A stretch of 53,283 nucleotides of DNA from Akkermansiaceae bacterium (GTDB lineage Bacteria > Verrucomicrobiota > Verrucomicrobiia > Verrucomicrobiales > Akkermansiaceae): the NCBI GenBank assembly GCA_025354565.1, contig JANXMQ010000246.1:1-53283 (forward strand), in the 5' to 3' direction. Shown here piece by piece: positions 41,957 to 53,254 of this stretch. The notes below the pieces were generated by a model. The model saw nothing but the letters and a program-made list of their open reading frames with translations, ran no database searches and was not told where the DNA came from. How positions within the stretch are numbered: the first letter of the stretch is position 1; the number at the start of each line of letters is the position of its first letter. Made by a program: the position numbers and the translations under genes.

Positions 41957-44900
41957 ATGACTGATTCAGAGCGACAAGCGGGCAGGGAAATGAAGTGGAA
42001 TTATCCGCTGGAGCTTCCGGTGGTCGAACATCGGGCGGAAATCCTAGCAGCGATCCGGGCACATCCCGTGGTCGTGGTGGTCAGCGAAACTGGCTCGGGG
42101 AAAACGACCCAACTCCCAAAAATGGTGGCCGAGGCGCTCGGCGTCGATGGCGGGCGGATTGGCTGCACCCAACCCCGGAGGCTTGCGGCGGCTAGCGTCG
42201 CGAAACGGGTGGCGGAGGAACTCCAAGTGCCGCTCGGCGATTTTGTGGGCTATCAGGTCCGCTTTGAGGACCAGACTTCACGGGCAACCCGGATCAAGTT
42301 CATGACTGACGGCATTCTGTTAGCCGAGACTCAGGGCGACCGCGATCTGCGGCAATACGAAGCGCTCATTCTCGACGAGGCCCACGAACGCTCGCTCAAC
42401 ATCGACTTTCTGCTAGGCTACGTGAAGCGGCTGTTAGTACGCCGCAGGGATTTGAAACTGGTGATTTCCTCGGCCACTCTGGACGCCGGGGCATTCGCCG
42501 AATTTTTCTCTAACAATGGCAGTCCCGCGCCGGTCATCGAGGCTCCGGGCCGGATGTTTCCGGTCGCGGAATTTTTTCTCCCGCCCCACGATGACGAGGA
42601 CTTGGCACAGCACGTCGCCCGCGCGGTGGACTATCTCGGTGGGATCGAGCCTCAGGGCGATGTCCTGATCTTTCTCCCCGGCGAGCGCGAAATCCGCGAC
42701 TGTGCCGATGCCCTCGAGGGCCGCCAATACCGTGGCACGGAGGTCCTCCCGCTTTTCGCCCGCCTCAGTCTTGGCGACCAGCAGCGCGTTTTTAATCCCG
42801 GTCGTCAGCGCCGTCTGATTCTCGCCACCAACGTCGCGGAAACCTCTCTAACCATCCCACGGATCGCCTGCGTGATCGACTCCGGCGTCGCGCGAGTCAG
42901 CCGCTGGAGTCCGGGAAAAGGCGTGCAGCGTCTGCAAATAGAAGCTGTTAGCCAGGCCAGCGCCCGGCAGCGCAAGGGCCGTTGCGGACGGGTGCGAGAT
43001 GGTGTTTGCGTCCGACTTTACGAGGAAACCGAACTCACCGAGCGCCCGGAATTCACCGATCCGGAAATCCGCCGCAGTTCTCTAGCAGGCGTGATTCTGC
43101 GGATGAAAGCCCTCGCCCTGCCGGAGATCGACGAGTTTCCCTTCCTCGATCCACCCTCGCCGAAAGCTATTGCGGAAGGCTACCGCACGCTGCGCGAAGT
43201 CGGGGCCTTGGATCGGGAAAAACGCCTCACTGATTACGGTCGCCAGATTTCCCGCCTGCCGGTCGATCCACGGCTCGGGCGAATGCTGATAGAAGCCAGG
43301 AAAGAGCATTGCCTTGAGGAAGTGCTACCAATCGTCGCCGCTTTGGAATCCAACGATCCCCGCGAACGTCCAGCAGAAAAAACCCGCGAGGCGGATGCCG
43401 CGCACGCCCGGTGGAAGGACGGCGACAGTGATTTTATTTCCCTGCTGCGGCTCTGGCAGGATCTCGCTCGCTTCCGCGACGCGCGGGGCCGGTGGCAGCG
43501 CAATGCCCTGCGGAAATACTGCGGCAGTGCGTTTCTCAACGCCCGCCGTGTTATGGAATGGGCGAACGTCCGTGACGAACTGGCGGATCTGCTAGAGCGC
43601 GAATGGCAGCTCAAACTCGGCGAGATCAGCGGCGATCTATCAGGCGAGGCGGCCTACGCTACGATTCACAAGGCGCTTCTATCAGGTGTGCCACGGCAGT
43701 TCGGCGTGTGGGATCGTGAGACGAAATCCTACCGCAGTGCAAACGGCGGATTTTTCGCGGTATTTCCCGGTTCCGGCCTGTTCGCCCTGCCGCAGCGCTG
43801 CGAGTGGGTGATGGGCATGGAACTGGTGGAAACATCCAGACTTTGGGCGCGGCGGGTTGCTAGAATCGATCCGTTATGGGTCGAGCAAGTCGCACCACAT
43901 CTATGCAAGAGCAAGTTTGGTGAGGCGCATTGGGATGAAGCTCAAGGTGCGGTCTATGGCAAGGAAACCGTGATTTGTGGCGGCCTGCCGATCGTCGCCG
44001 GGCGGCGTATCCACTACGGGCGTGTCGATCCAATAGCTGCTAGAAATATTTTCCTGCGCGAGGGAATCATCGGCAACGGCCTGCGGAAACGCTGTGAATT
44101 TCTCGAACACGTCACCGCCATGCGCGACGAAATCGAAGCGATCGAGCACAAGCTTCGCCGACCCGGAGGCTTATGGAGCGATGAGGCGGTGATGCGGTTT
44201 TATGAAGCCCGTATTCCAGCAGACATTCATACTGCGGCGGCGTTTTATAAGTGGCTGGAAGGGCATGAGGCGACACTGATGTTAGAACTGGCCGACGTGG
44301 TGGACGAGGATCTAGCGGATCTCGGGCTCGCCGGATTTCCTGATAGCATGAATCACGGCGGCGAGGAATATTCACTCTACTATCATGCTCTAGCAGGTGA
44401 GCGCGACGATGGTGTAACTGTCGGCATACACATCGATCAACTGCCGAAATTTCCCGACTGGCTACCCGACTGGGGTGTCGATGGCCAACTCGGCGAGCGG
44501 GCGGAAATTTTGCTGCGCTCACTGCCGAAAGACTATCGCCGCGCCTGCCAGCCGATCAGTTCGCTGGCGGAGGGCTTCGCCGAGTTGTGGAGTTACGCGC
44601 CCAAGGACCGGTCGATTTTCCAGGCTCTATCCGAATACGCCAAGGAGCGCACCGGAGCCTACGTGCCGGTGGCTGAGTATGATGTTAGTAAACTTCCACC
44701 CGAGCTCATCACGAAGATCTGGATCTGCGATGATGAGGGCGCGGAGCTTGCGATGGGGGTGGATGTGGCGGTGTTGAAATCCCAGCTTGCGGACCGGATG
44801 CGACTGCGGTTCGAGGCAGTGGCGAATGCTGACATCGAGCGCAAAGGCATGACCAAGTGGGACGGTGAATGCCTGCCGGAATGCGTGCAAACTCCCGGAG

Positions 44901-45673
44901 GTCCGGCATTTCCGGCGTTGGTGGATGAGGGTAAAACCGTCGGTATTCGAGCCTTCACCAGCGCTGCCGAGGCTGCCCAATCCCATCGCGCGGGTGGTGC
45001 GCGTTTGCTCTGTCTCGCCCATCCCGAGCAAGTCGCTTACCTCACAAAAAAGTTTCCGTTAGGATTGATGGCCAAGGTCGAACTGCCCCGCCTCGGCTCA
45101 GACGGCACCTCGCTGGAGCGCTTGATTCTGCTCGCGGCGGAAGGTGCGGCGGGGGAAACTTTCCCACGCTCGCCCGACAAATTTCGCAAGCTAGCCGAAC
45201 CGGCGCGGGGTCGTTGGTATCAAGCCGCAGCGGTCATCGGGCAGGCTTTGGACGAGATCATGGTCATCCTGCCTGAGATTCAAAAATGGACTGCTGCCAA
45301 CCGACAGGATCGCAATCTGGGCGAAATCGCGACTGATCTTGATGAGCAACTCGTCTGGCTATTTCGCAAAAATTTCGTCTGGCGGACGGGTTTCAACGGC
45401 CTGCGCGACTACCCCCGCCGCCTGCGTGCGATTCGCTCACGATTGGCCCGCCTGTCATCACTGCCCATCGTCAAGGATCTGGAAAAAATGGACCGGCTAC
45501 GGCGCTTGTGGTCGCCGTGGTTTCTGGCTTGGGTGGCGAATCCCGATGACCCTAACTGCTGGCCCGCTGGATGGATGTTAGAGGAGTATCGAATTTCCCT
45601 TTTCGCCCCAAATATCCCCCTGTTAGGCAAGGTTTCCGAAAAGCAAATTGAGGAAATGATCAACGGGCTTTAA
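41957..45673 (+). CDS. hrpA: ATP-dependent RNA helicase HrpA
   Basis: 1238 residues, close to the 1300 of E. coli HrpA. Motifs: Walker A SETGSGKTTQLPK (43-55), CTQPRRLAAASVAKRVAEE, DEAH (140-143), SSATLDAG, ATNVAETSLTIPRI and QRKGRCGRVRDGVC. The helicase-associated and OB-fold regions follow, and a long C-terminal DUF3418 region (about 660-1230) completes the HrpA type. It unwinds RNA and resolves stalled ribosomes. The true start may be the ATG at 41990. The gene ends 13 bases before the convergent malQ stop. Confidence 0.96.
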   Translation: MTDSERQAGREMKWNYPLELPVVEHRAEILAAIRAHPVVVVVSETGSGKTTQLPKMVAEALGVDGGRIGCTQPRRLAAASVAKRVAEELQVPLGDFVGYQVRFEDQTSRATRIKFMTDGILLAETQGDRDLRQYEALILDEAHERSLNIDFLLGYVKRLLVRRRDLKLVISSATLDAGAFAEFFSNNGSPAPVIEAPGRMFPVAEFFLPPHDDEDLAQHVARAVDYLGGIEPQGDVLIFLPGEREIRDCADALEGRQYRGTEVLPLFARLSLGDQQRVFNPGRQRRLILATNVAETSLTIPRIACVIDSGVARVSRWSPGKGVQRLQIEAVSQASARQRKGRCGRVRDGVCVRLYEETELTERPEFTDPEIRRSSLAGVILRMKALALPEIDEFPFLDPPSPKAIAEGYRTLREVGALDREKRLTDYGRQISRLPVDPRLGRMLIEARKEHCLEEVLPIVAALESNDPRERPAEKTREADAAHARWKDGDSDFISLLRLWQDLARFRDARGRWQRNALRKYCGSAFLNARRVMEWANVRDELADLLEREWQLKLGEISGDLSGEAAYATIHKALLSGVPRQFGVWDRETKSYRSANGGFFAVFPGSGLFALPQRCEWVMGMELVETSRLWARRVARIDPLWVEQVAPHLCKSKFGEAHWDEAQGAVYGKETVICGGLPIVAGRRIHYGRVDPIAARNIFLREGIIGNGLRKRCEFLEHVTAMRDEIEAIEHKLRRPGGLWSDEAVMRFYEARIPADIHTAAAFYKWLEGHEATLMLELADVVDEDLADLGLAGFPDSMNHGGEEYSLYYHALAGERDDGVTVGIHIDQLPKFPDWLPDWGVDGQLGERAEILLRSLPKDYRRACQPISSLAEGFAELWSYAPKDRSIFQALSEYAKERTGAYVPVAEYDVSKLPPELITKIWICDDEGAELAMGVDVAVLKSQLADRMRLRFEAVANADIERKGMTKWDGECLPECVQTPGGPAFPALVDEGKTVGIRAFTSAAEAAQSHRAGGARLLCLAHPEQVAYLTKKFPLGLMAKVELPRLGSDGTSLERLILLAAEGAAGETFPRSPDKFRKLAEPARGRWYQAAAVIGQALDEIMVILPEIQKWTAANRQDRNLGEIATDLDEQLVWLFRKNFVWRTGFNGLRDYPRRLRAIRSRLARLSSLPIVKDLEKMDRLRRLWSPWFLAWVANPDDPNCWPAGWMLEEYRISLFAPNIPLLGKVSEKQIEEMINGL

Positions 45674-45686
45674 GCCCGACCACGCG

Positions 45687-47417
45687 TCATGCGCGACGGG
45701 TGATGCTGATGATGGTGGCCAGTTTCCGGCAATTCGCTTCTAAAGTCGGATCGCCGCAGATTTCCGTTAGGGTCCATGGCAGCCGAAAGCGCCAGTTTTG
45801 GCCGCCGGAGGTGCCGGGGTGATTGATGCGGTCATTGAGGCCAAATAACTCGGTAATCATCAGGCAGGCGTAGCGCGAGTTGGACGCGAACAGCGCCTTG
45901 ATGAGCCGCAGTCGGACGCCCTCGGTGAAGGGGGGCCATGGGGCTTGATGTGGGATCGGGATGCCGGCGAATTCAGACAGTATCCGCAGGGTGTTATTCG
46001 CTCCTCCGACAGCCCATGCGGTGTGTTCGTTTGGATTTTCCTGATGCTGTTGGATGACGCGCAGGCAGCCATTCCAGATGCCATTGACTGGATCGTGATC
46101 GTGGGTGGAATAGGTGGCGAAGCTGTTTTCCGGAAACGCGTTGCCCGGTGTCGGGTGGCCGTTTTCGTTGCAATCCCAGTGCGGAATTCGGAACCCGGTG
46201 ATCCCGAGATCCAACAGGTGCGGCCGCACATAGTCTGGTACCCAGCCGAGGTCTTCGGCGATGACTTCTGCCCCGTCCGAGGCCGAGAGGATTGCCCGCA
46301 GGCGGATGTCGCCATCGTCACGATTCGCGGCCTTGTTTTCCACCGTGTCATCGGGCCGCAGCGACCAGTCGGGCAAGAGCCCGTTGTTGATCGATGCCGC
46401 CTGTTCGCGGCTGAGGCCAATGAATTCGTGGTTCCGCTCAGGTCGCCATGGGAAAGCATAAATCCGATAGAACCCGAGGATGTGATCCAAGCGGTAAATT
46501 TGAAAAATCCGGGTGAGTCGTTTGATCCGCTTTTGCCACCAGGTAAAGCCGTTCGACTGCATGTGGTCCCAGCGATAAAGTGGGATTCCCCAGTTTTGCC
46601 CCCATTGCTGGAAGAACGGATCGTCCTGGCCCATGCCCTCCGGCGGCGAGCCACCACACCAGCCAAGACGGAACTCCTCGCGAGCAAAAAATACATCGCT
46701 CGAATGCCAACTGATTCCGATCGGCACGTCGCCCATCAGTTTCACCCCGCGTGCATCCGCATGTGCCCGCAGTGCCAGCCATTGGCGGAAACACAGCCAC
46801 TGGACGAAGGCGAAATAACCGATGCGATAGTCCACTTGCTCCGCATCCTTCTGGCGCAGTCCTGCCACGAACTCGCGGGCGGACACTGGGGTCTGGCAGC
46901 TCGCCGGCCACTGGTCCCACGTCAGTTTTTCGCCGTGAAATTCCATCAAAAACCGGAACAAGCCATAGTCTCCCAGCCACTCCTCCTCCGTCTGCCGGAA
47001 GTGCGCGAATTCCTCGATCATCGACTGCGGCGCGTTCTCGAATTTTGCCCACGCCAGTTCTAACAAATTACGTTTCACCGCCCGCACCGCAGGGTAGTTC
47101 ACCAGCGACGAAGTCTGTGCGGACATGAGTTGGTCGCGAGCCTTGGCAATATCAACCGATCGCAAACCTGGAATTTCACCGACGTCGCAAGCCAGATAGA
47201 TCGGGTCCAGCGCGGCTGAGGAAATCCCGCTGTATGGGCTCTCCTCAGTGCCGTTCTCGTTGATCGGCAGCAATTGGATGAACCCCACTTGCCGCTCCGC
47301 CGCCCAGTCGATCCACTCACGCAGCGCCAGCGTGTCGCCGATGCCGAGATCGCCCTCCCGGCGCGGCGAAAATGCAGGGATCATGATGCCTGCTACGCGT
47401 TTTCCAAGTGGATGCAC
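45687..47417 (-). CDS. malQ: 4-alpha-glucanotransferase (amylomaltase)
   Basis: 576 residues, GH77. Signatures: IPAFSPRREGDLGIGD at the start, LMGDVPIGISWHSSDVFFA, the nucleophile region IYRLDHILGFYRIYAFP, acid/base glutamate in EVIAEDLGWVPDYV, LGITGFRIPHWD and the third carboxylate in YSTHDHDPVNGIW. It transfers glucan chains between maltodextrins and so works in glycogen or starch metabolism. No N-terminal starch-binding domains. It stands alone between hrpA and the second DUF1501 gene. Confidence 0.95.
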   Translation of the reverse strand: MHPLGKRVAGIMIPAFSPRREGDLGIGDTLALREWIDWAAERQVGFIQLLPINENGTEESPYSGISSAALDPIYLACDVGEIPGLRSVDIAKARDQLMSAQTSSLVNYPAVRAVKRNLLELAWAKFENAPQSMIEEFAHFRQTEEEWLGDYGLFRFLMEFHGEKLTWDQWPASCQTPVSAREFVAGLRQKDAEQVDYRIGYFAFVQWLCFRQWLALRAHADARGVKLMGDVPIGISWHSSDVFFAREEFRLGWCGGSPPEGMGQDDPFFQQWGQNWGIPLYRWDHMQSNGFTWWQKRIKRLTRIFQIYRLDHILGFYRIYAFPWRPERNHEFIGLSREQAASINNGLLPDWSLRPDDTVENKAANRDDGDIRLRAILSASDGAEVIAEDLGWVPDYVRPHLLDLGITGFRIPHWDCNENGHPTPGNAFPENSFATYSTHDHDPVNGIWNGCLRVIQQHQENPNEHTAWAVGGANNTLRILSEFAGIPIPHQAPWPPFTEGVRLRLIKALFASNSRYACLMITELFGLNDRINHPGTSGGQNWRFRLPWTLTEICGDPTLEANCRKLATIISITRRA

Positions 47418-47507
47418 GGGCGCAGCATGGCAGGCGAGATCAATGCGTAAACCTCGAAATCAGGGTGAAATATCGCTCGCTCTGGCAAACACCCAATCCG
47501 CCCGTCA

Positions 47508-48920
47508 TCACGCGAGGATTCCTTTCACAAGCTCCCCATGCACATCTGTTAGCCGGTAGTCACGGCCTTGGAAGCGAAAGGTCAGGCGTGTGTGATCGAT
47601 GCCTAGCAGGTGCAATGCGGTGGCATTGAGGTCGTGGATGTGGACGCCGTCCTTGACGATGTTGTAGCTGAAATCATCGGTCTCGCCGAAGACGTGGCCC
47701 CGTTTGACGCCCGCGCCAGCCATCCACATGCTGAAGCAGCGCGGATGGTGATCCCGACCGTAGTTGTCCTTGGTGAGCGTGCCTTGGGAGAACACGGTGC
47801 GGCCAAATTCACCGCCCCAGATGACGAGGGTGTCGTCGAGCAGGCCACGCTGTTTGAGGTCGGCGAGTAGGGCGGCACTGGGCTGGTCCACGTCGTAGCA
47901 TTGGGATTTGATGCCCTTGGGGAGGTCGTTGTGCTGGTCCCAACCACGGTGATAGAGCTGGATAAAACGGACACCGCGCTCGGCAAGGCGGCGGGCAAGG
48001 ATGCAGTTGGCGGCATAGGTGCCGGGTTTTCTCGACTCGGGACCGTAGCTCTCGAAAACGCTGGCGGGTTCCTTCGACAGGTCTGCGAGTTCCGGCACGC
48101 TGGCCTGCATGCGGAAGGCCATTTCAAATTGATCGATGCGATTCTGCGTTTCCGGATCCTGATATTCTGCGAACGAGAGCCGGTTGAGTTCGCCGAGATC
48201 ATCGAGCATCGCGCGGCGGCGTTCGCGCGAGATGCCGTCGGGATTGGTAAGATAGAGCACGGGATCTTTGCTGGGCGAGAACCGCACGCCTTGATACTTG
48301 GCGGGCAGAAAGCCCGAGCTCCACATGCGCTCGTGCAGCGGCTGGGCATTGGTGGGGCCGCTCGGCCGCGAAATCATGGCAACGAAGGCCGGCAAGTTTT
48401 CGTTCTCGGTGCCGAGGCCATAAGAGACCCATGAGCCGAACGAAGGCCGCCCGCCGATTTGATTGCCAGTTTGCAGCAGCGTCATCGCGGGATCGTGATT
48501 GATCGCCTCGGTGAACATGGAGCGGATCAAACAGATGTCATCGGCGTGCTTGGCAATGTGGGGCAGCAATTCACTGATCCACATGCCACTTTGGCCGTGC
48601 TGTGAAAAATTGTAAACCGAGGGAGCGATGGGAAGGTGCGCTTGGCCGGAGGTGAATCCGGTGAGTCGCTGGTCGCCACGCACGGAGGCGGGCATATCGG
48701 TGTTGAACAACGCCGCTAAACCAGGCTTGTAATCAAAGGTCTCTAACTGCGAGGGCGCGCCCGCTTGAGTCAGATAGATGATGCGTTTCGCCTTGGGTGC
48801 GAAATGCGGTGCACCGGCTGCGAACAGCCGTGGATTGAGCAGCGAAGTCAGCGCCATGGAACCCAGACCAAGGCTGGTGCGACCGAGAAACTGGCGGCGG
48901 GAGAGATGGAGTGGGTTCAT
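47508..48920 (-). CDS. DUF1501 protein with Tat-type signal (copy 2)
   Basis: 470 residues. The N-terminus has a twin-arginine signal ([20 protein letters not shown]). DUF1501 body: [90 protein letters not shown] and [14 protein letters not shown]. The start overlaps the DUF1553 stop by three bases (ATG within TCAT on the plus strand), so translation is coupled. Copy 1 at 18426-19916 has the same layout but different loops. Confidence 0.93.
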   Translation of the reverse strand: MNPLHLSRRQFLGRTSLGLGSMALTSLLNPRLFAAGAPHFAPKAKRIIYLTQAGAPSQLETFDYKPGLAALFNTDMPASVRGDQRLTGFTSGQAHLPIAPSVYNFSQHGQSGMWISELLPHIAKHADDICLIRSMFTEAINHDPAMTLLQTGNQIGGRPSFGSWVSYGLGTENENLPAFVAMISRPSGPTNAQPLHERMWSSGFLPAKYQGVRFSPSKDPVLYLTNPDGISRERRRAMLDDLGELNRLSFAEYQDPETQNRIDQFEMAFRMQASVPELADLSKEPASVFESYGPESRKPGTYAANCILARRLAERGVRFIQLYHRGWDQHNDLPKGIKSQCYDVDQPSAALLADLKQRGLLDDTLVIWGGEFGRTVFSQGTLTKDNYGRDHHPRCFSMWMAGAGVKRGHVFGETDDFSYNIVKDGVHIHDLNATALHLLGIDHTRLTFRFQGRDYRLTDVHGELVKGILA

Positions 48921-51900
48921 TGTTTCGTGACCGTTTCATCCAAGCAGAGGATGGTGCTGGCCACGGTGGCCATGGCGGCGAGTTGGGGGGTGGATCGATT
49001 GGGATCGGTTTTCTTGTCGCCAATGTTGAGCAGGGATATCACGGCAGCGGCGTCATTTTGAAAATCGGCGAGCGCACGGTCGTAAGCGCGGATGAGCACG
49101 CGCATTTCCTGCGGCTGCGGTGCGCGGGAGAGGACGAGGCGGAAGCCGTGCGTGAGCTGGGTTTCCATGCTGGTGCCGCCATCGCGGATCATGCGCTCGG
49201 CGAGGAAGCGACTGGCCTCGGTGTAGGTGTCATCATTCATCAGGTTGAGCGCTTGGAGCGGCGTGTTGCTGCGCGTGCGTTGGAGAGTGCAGGTTTCACG
49301 GAAGGGCGTGCCAAACGCGAGCATGGCGGGGTGCGGCACGGAGCGCTTCCAGTAGGTGTAAAGGCTGCGGCGGTAGAGGTCATCGCCCTTGCCGGGCACG
49401 TAGGTGGTAGTGCCGCTGCTGCCTGATGCGACCTGCTCATAGAGGCCGGGCGGATGGTAGGGCTTCACGGATGGGCCGCCGATTTTATCGACTAACAATC
49501 CACTCGCCGTGAGTGCCTGATCGCGCACGAACTCGCCCATGAGGCGGAAGCGCGGGCCGCGTGCGAGGAGGCGGTTTTCCAAATCGCGCTCGTGCAGGAG
49601 GGGCGTGAGCTGTGATTGCTGGCGGTAGGTCGCGCTGGTCACCATGAGGGTCATGAGATGCTTCACGTCCCAACCGCTGCGGATGAATTCCAGCGCAAGC
49701 CAATCGAGTAGCTCGGGATGGCTCGGTGGCGCGCCCTGTGCGCCGAAGTTCTCGCTGGTTTTCACCAAGCCGGTGCCAAACACCTGCTGCCAGAAGCGGT
49801 TGACCGTAACGCGGGCGGGGAGGGGATTTTGCGGGCTGACGAGCCATTTCGCGAGGCTGAGGCGATTGCGCGGTTCGCCCTCAGGTATCGGCGGCAGCAC
49901 GGCGGGTGTAGCTGCGGTGACGAGTTCGCCTTTTTTGTCGTAGGCTCCGCGGATGAGGATGAAAGTCGGGCGGGCTTCCTTCATCTCGTCCATGACGAGT
50001 GTGGTGGGAAATTCGCTCTCTGTCTTGGCGATTTGCTTCTTCAGCGCGTTCAAGGGGTCGCTCAATTTCTTCTGCTCTGGCTGCGGCAAGTTGGTGGTCG
50101 CCAACTGGGCGACGGCGGTCGGGGCATTGGTGACCGCGAGGCGAAAGCGTCCAAGCTGATGGTTGGTATTGGGCGAATTGAAGCTGAGGGTGATGGTCAC
50201 TGTGGCACCCGGATCCACGGTGATCGGTGCCGCCGGAGCGAACACCGCCGTGTGCGGTTTTCCTAGTTCGGGCTGGATCGCCCAACCACTGCTTGGGTCG
50301 GCATCGATGGCATTGGCGACCGGAAATTGCGCTTGGCTGAAATCGGCCACGGCAGTTTTGAGATCCACGGAACGGGCGGCAACGGCTGGGGCGTTCACAA
50401 CCAGGCGGACATCGGTCATGACGAAATTGCCATTTATTGCGCGTCCGGGGCCGTGCGCTGGCAATGAGTCGTCGGGCAGGGCCTCAACCCGGAGGCCGAA
50501 GATGGTCCCCAACGTGACCGGGGCGGTGAGTGTGTATGTCTCATTGGCCGGATTGGCACCGCTGGCGAGAATGGCCCCATCCGGCTGGATCGTCAGCTTG
50601 GCACCGCTGGCTGACGTGAGTGCCGTTGGGCCGAGAATGGTCCAAGCAAGCGTCGCTGCGACCTGATTTTTTTCCACGGTGGCCTTCGCCTTGGCGGCAT
50701 CGGCATCGGCAACTTTGATGGCTTGCTCAAGCTCCAAAACCTCCGCAGACAGCGCGGCGATCTTCGCCTCGATCTCCGGCGCGGGCAGTTTCACAAACGG
50801 TGGTGCGTTGATCCGAATCGGCGTCCCGTCTCTGCCAATGCCGGTCTCAGTAACGTTGTGGAAAAATGCCTTCAACGAATAAAAATCCCGCTGGGTGAAG
50901 GGATCAAACTTGTGGTCGTGGCAACGGCAGCAGTTGAAAGTCTGTGCGAGCCACACTGCGGCGGTCGTCTCCACTCGGTCGGCGACCATATCCGCGAGGA
51001 ACTCCTCGGCGATTATCGCGCCTTCTTCGTTGAGCATGGGGTTGCGATTGAATCCCGACGCGATTCTCTGCTCCAGCGTGGCATTTGGCAGCAGGTCGCC
51101 CGCGATTTGTTCGATGGTAAATTGGTCGAAACGCTGGTTGTCATTGAACGCCTTGATCACCCAATCGCGCCACGGCCAGAGCTCTCGGTCACGGTCCACC
51201 TGATAGCCGTTGGTGTCCGCATATCGCGCCGCATCGAGCCAGTCCACCGCCATGCGCTCGCCGTAGTGCGGCGACTTTAGCAGGCGCTCAACCACGTTCT
51301 CATAAGACTGCGGCGACTGATCCGCTAGATACGCATCCACCTCCGCCAGCGTGGGCGGCAGGCCGGTGAGATCGAGCGTCACCCGGCGAATCAAGGTCTC
51401 CTTTGCCGCCTCGGGCGAAGGCGTGAGTTGCTCGCTCTCCAGGCGCGAGAGAATGAATCGGTCGAGGTCATTGCGCGCCCAATTCTGCCGTTTCACCGTA
51501 GGCACCGTGACCGGTTCAAGCGGCACGAAAGCCCAATGCGGTTCATACTTCGCCCCCTGCTCGATCCACCGTTTCAGCATCGCTTTCTGGGGCGCAGTTA
51601 GAGATTTGTGCGACTCCGGCTTTGGCATCACTTCATCTTCGTCGGTCGAGAAAATCCGCCTTACTAATTCGCTGTTCTTGGCATCACCGGGGACGATCGC
51701 AAACTCACCCGATTTTGCCGCTTTGACAGCGGATTCCCGCACATCCAGCCGCAGCTCACCTTTGACTTTGCTTTTATCCGGTCCATGACAGGCAAAGCAG
51801 TTGTCCGAGAGAATCGGGCGGATGTCGCGGTTGTATCGCAGGGGGTCCGCCGCCCGCGCGGGAGCAAGAAACAACGCCGTAATCAGTGCGAGCCGCAATG

Positions 51901-51925
51901 CGGGAAAGAGTCTTAGGTAGTGCAT
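48917..51925 (-). CDS. DUF1549/DUF1553 cytochrome-like protein (copy 2)
   Basis: 1002 residues with a signal peptide (about 1-25). The haem motif is C43-FA-C46-H47 in [14 protein letters not shown]1549 (about 150-360) has [40 protein letters not shown] and [12 protein letters not shown], a second CxxCH. A coiled coil (about 375-420, [20 protein letters not shown]) and a beta domain follow, then DUF1553 (about 700-970; [38 protein letters not shown]). It heads an operon with the DUF1501 gene. The coiled coil is longer than in copy 1. Confidence 0.93.
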   Translation of the reverse strand: MHYLRLFPALRLALITALFLAPARAADPLRYNRDIRPILSDNCFACHGPDKSKVKGELRLDVRESAVKAAKSGEFAIVPGDAKNSELVRRIFSTDEDEVMPKPESHKSLTAPQKAMLKRWIEQGAKYEPHWAFVPLEPVTVPTVKRQNWARNDLDRFILSRLESEQLTPSPEAAKETLIRRVTLDLTGLPPTLAEVDAYLADQSPQSYENVVERLLKSPHYGERMAVDWLDAARYADTNGYQVDRDRELWPWRDWVIKAFNDNQRFDQFTIEQIAGDLLPNATLEQRIASGFNRNPMLNEEGAIIAEEFLADMVADRVETTAAVWLAQTFNCCRCHDHKFDPFTQRDFYSLKAFFHNVTETGIGRDGTPIRINAPPFVKLPAPEIEAKIAALSAEVLELEQAIKVADADAAKAKATVEKNQVAATLAWTILGPTALTSASGAKLTIQPDGAILASGANPANETYTLTAPVTLGTIFGLRVEALPDDSLPAHGPGRAINGNFVMTDVRLVVNAPAVAARSVDLKTAVADFSQAQFPVANAIDADPSSGWAIQPELGKPHTAVFAPAAPITVDPGATVTITLSFNSPNTNHQLGRFRLAVTNAPTAVAQLATTNLPQPEQKKLSDPLNALKKQIAKTESEFPTTLVMDEMKEARPTFILIRGAYDKKGELVTAATPAVLPPIPEGEPRNRLSLAKWLVSPQNPLPARVTVNRFWQQVFGTGLVKTSENFGAQGAPPSHPELLDWLALEFIRSGWDVKHLMTLMVTSATYRQQSQLTPLLHERDLENRLLARGPRFRLMGEFVRDQALTASGLLVDKIGGPSVKPYHPPGLYEQVASGSSGTTTYVPGKGDDLYRRSLYTYWKRSVPHPAMLAFGTPFRETCTLQRTRSNTPLQALNLMNDDTYTEASRFLAERMIRDGGTSMETQLTHGFRLVLSRAPQPQEMRVLIRAYDRALADFQNDAAAVISLLNIGDKKTDPNRSTPQLAAMATVASTILCLDETVTKQ

Positions 51926-51974
51926 TTTCTAGTTCCCCGCGTGCCAAGATATTTTTGTTAGGTTGGGATTCGCT

Positions 51975-53249
51975 TCACTGACCTAAGTTCTTTTTGAGAA
52001 GATCGTAAATCGTTCCCTTGCGTTGCGCTTCCGTGGTTACATTCTCGACGGCTGCCATGCCAAGTCGATCCTTCAACTGCGTGAGATAGAGGCTTCGCGG
52101 AGTTACATGGGTTCCTTGCGATTCGTAGTGCCCCGGTGTGCGATTGGGAAGGGCTCCAGTCGTGATTTTTCCCGTGCATCCGATGGCGTAGTTCTGCGCC
52201 GTGGGTGGTTGTTGGACGCAAATGGTTGTCGTTTCGCAATTCCAGAATACCTGCTGTGCCCCGGCCCAACCATGACCCGAGCCCATGTTGCCGCGGTCCT
52301 GGGCATTGAATTGGCCGCCCTTGAGATTGTCCCACAGGATTCCGGTTGCCCAGCGATGGTGTGGCCCTGTGTCGGCATGGGTGTTCTCAGCCAGGCAATC
52401 CAGAAAAACATTGGGTCCCGGGACTCTTGAACTCGTTGCCTCCGCATGACGGGCGTTATCGCTGTAACAGCGCTGAACCAGGCAATACTGGCCGCCAACG
52501 TCGAAAGGATAACGCCGGCCGCCGATGATGAGCGAGACCGGTTTGAGGCACGCGCAATCCTGAACAGTGACAAAAATAGCTCCCGAGCCCAGCATGACCC
52601 CATGACTGAAATGGACAACTGTCACATTTCGAACCCACGAGTTGGCGGCATGCTCCAGAGAGACACCGACCCAAGCATGTGCTTCATCCTCATTTTCCTT
52701 GCCTAACTGATACTCGGATTCGAGTCGGAGATTTTCCACTCCAACATGGTCCAACCGGCCTTTCTGTTCGTAACGATAAACGAATCCACCACCATACTTT
52801 TCCTCCATGGCATTCACCACTGGGGCGTCCAGCGTGATCCGGTTTCCTTCGATCGCTGTGATGGTACGCTCGAACGTGAGGTTATAACCACCGGCGCTCC
52901 ACTGCGTAGTGCCCGGGCGTGGCGCGATCTTGTCCATGTGGATATCAGAAATCCATGCCGCCGTGCTTGGCCGATAAACCATCACGGCATCACCAATCGA
53001 ATAGCCTTGCGTCGTTTCCAATGCAAAAGTCTTTACGCCCCATGGCACATACTTTTCATTAATTTTGTGTCGGCTGCCTTTGACCTCAGCAATGGTTGTT
53101 TTGCCGTCGAGAGCGATTAGAGAACGTTTATTTTTGCCCGTGCCTAGCAGCCTGTCGAGCTTTTGAGATTTTGGGCGGATCGCCGATATACAGGCGCCTA
53201 CAGTTCGGACGCTACCACAGGTTGTGGGTTTGAAATTCTTGATTTCCAT
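51975..53249 (-). CDS. Right-handed beta-helix protein, possibly 5'-truncated
   Basis: The frame encodes 424 residues starting 34 bases from the window edge. The middle has beta-helix rungs (GVENLRLESEYQLG, SWVRNVTVVHFSHGVMLGSG, CLVQRCYSDNARHAEATSSR, PNVFLDCLAENTHADTGPHH), as in pectate-lyase-like folds, and the end (LTQLKDRLGMAAVENVT) is a helical tail. There is no signal peptide, and the first 35 residues (TCGSVRTVGACISAIRPKS) are unlike the rest, so the 5' end may be frameshifted or missing upstream. Function likely carbohydrate binding or cleavage, not provable here. Confidence 0.65.
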   Translation of the reverse strand: MEIKNFKPTTCGSVRTVGACISAIRPKSQKLDRLLGTGKNKRSLIALDGKTTIAEVKGSRHKINEKYVPWGVKTFALETTQGYSIGDAVMVYRPSTAAWISDIHMDKIAPRPGTTQWSAGGYNLTFERTITAIEGNRITLDAPVVNAMEEKYGGGFVYRYEQKGRLDHVGVENLRLESEYQLGKENEDEAHAWVGVSLEHAANSWVRNVTVVHFSHGVMLGSGAIFVTVQDCACLKPVSLIIGGRRYPFDVGGQYCLVQRCYSDNARHAEATSSRVPGPNVFLDCLAENTHADTGPHHRWATGILWDNLKGGQFNAQDRGNMGSGHGWAGAQQVFWNCETTTICVQQPPTAQNYAIGCTGKITTGALPNRTPGHYESQGTHVTPRSLYLTQLKDRLGMAAVENVTTEAQRKGTIYDLLKKNLGQ

Positions 53250-53254
53250 AAAGT

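Noticed and set aside
41957-45673. CTAG, TTAG and CTAA looked over-represented in hrpA
   Set aside because: I counted 21 such tetramers in 3.7 kb, while base composition near 60% GC predicts about 30; only the GTTAG/CTAAC context is skewed, which is reported separately.
45945-47063. 372-codon plus-strand frame opposite malQ
   Set aside because: Antisense shadow of a conserved enzyme; no start context or family signature.
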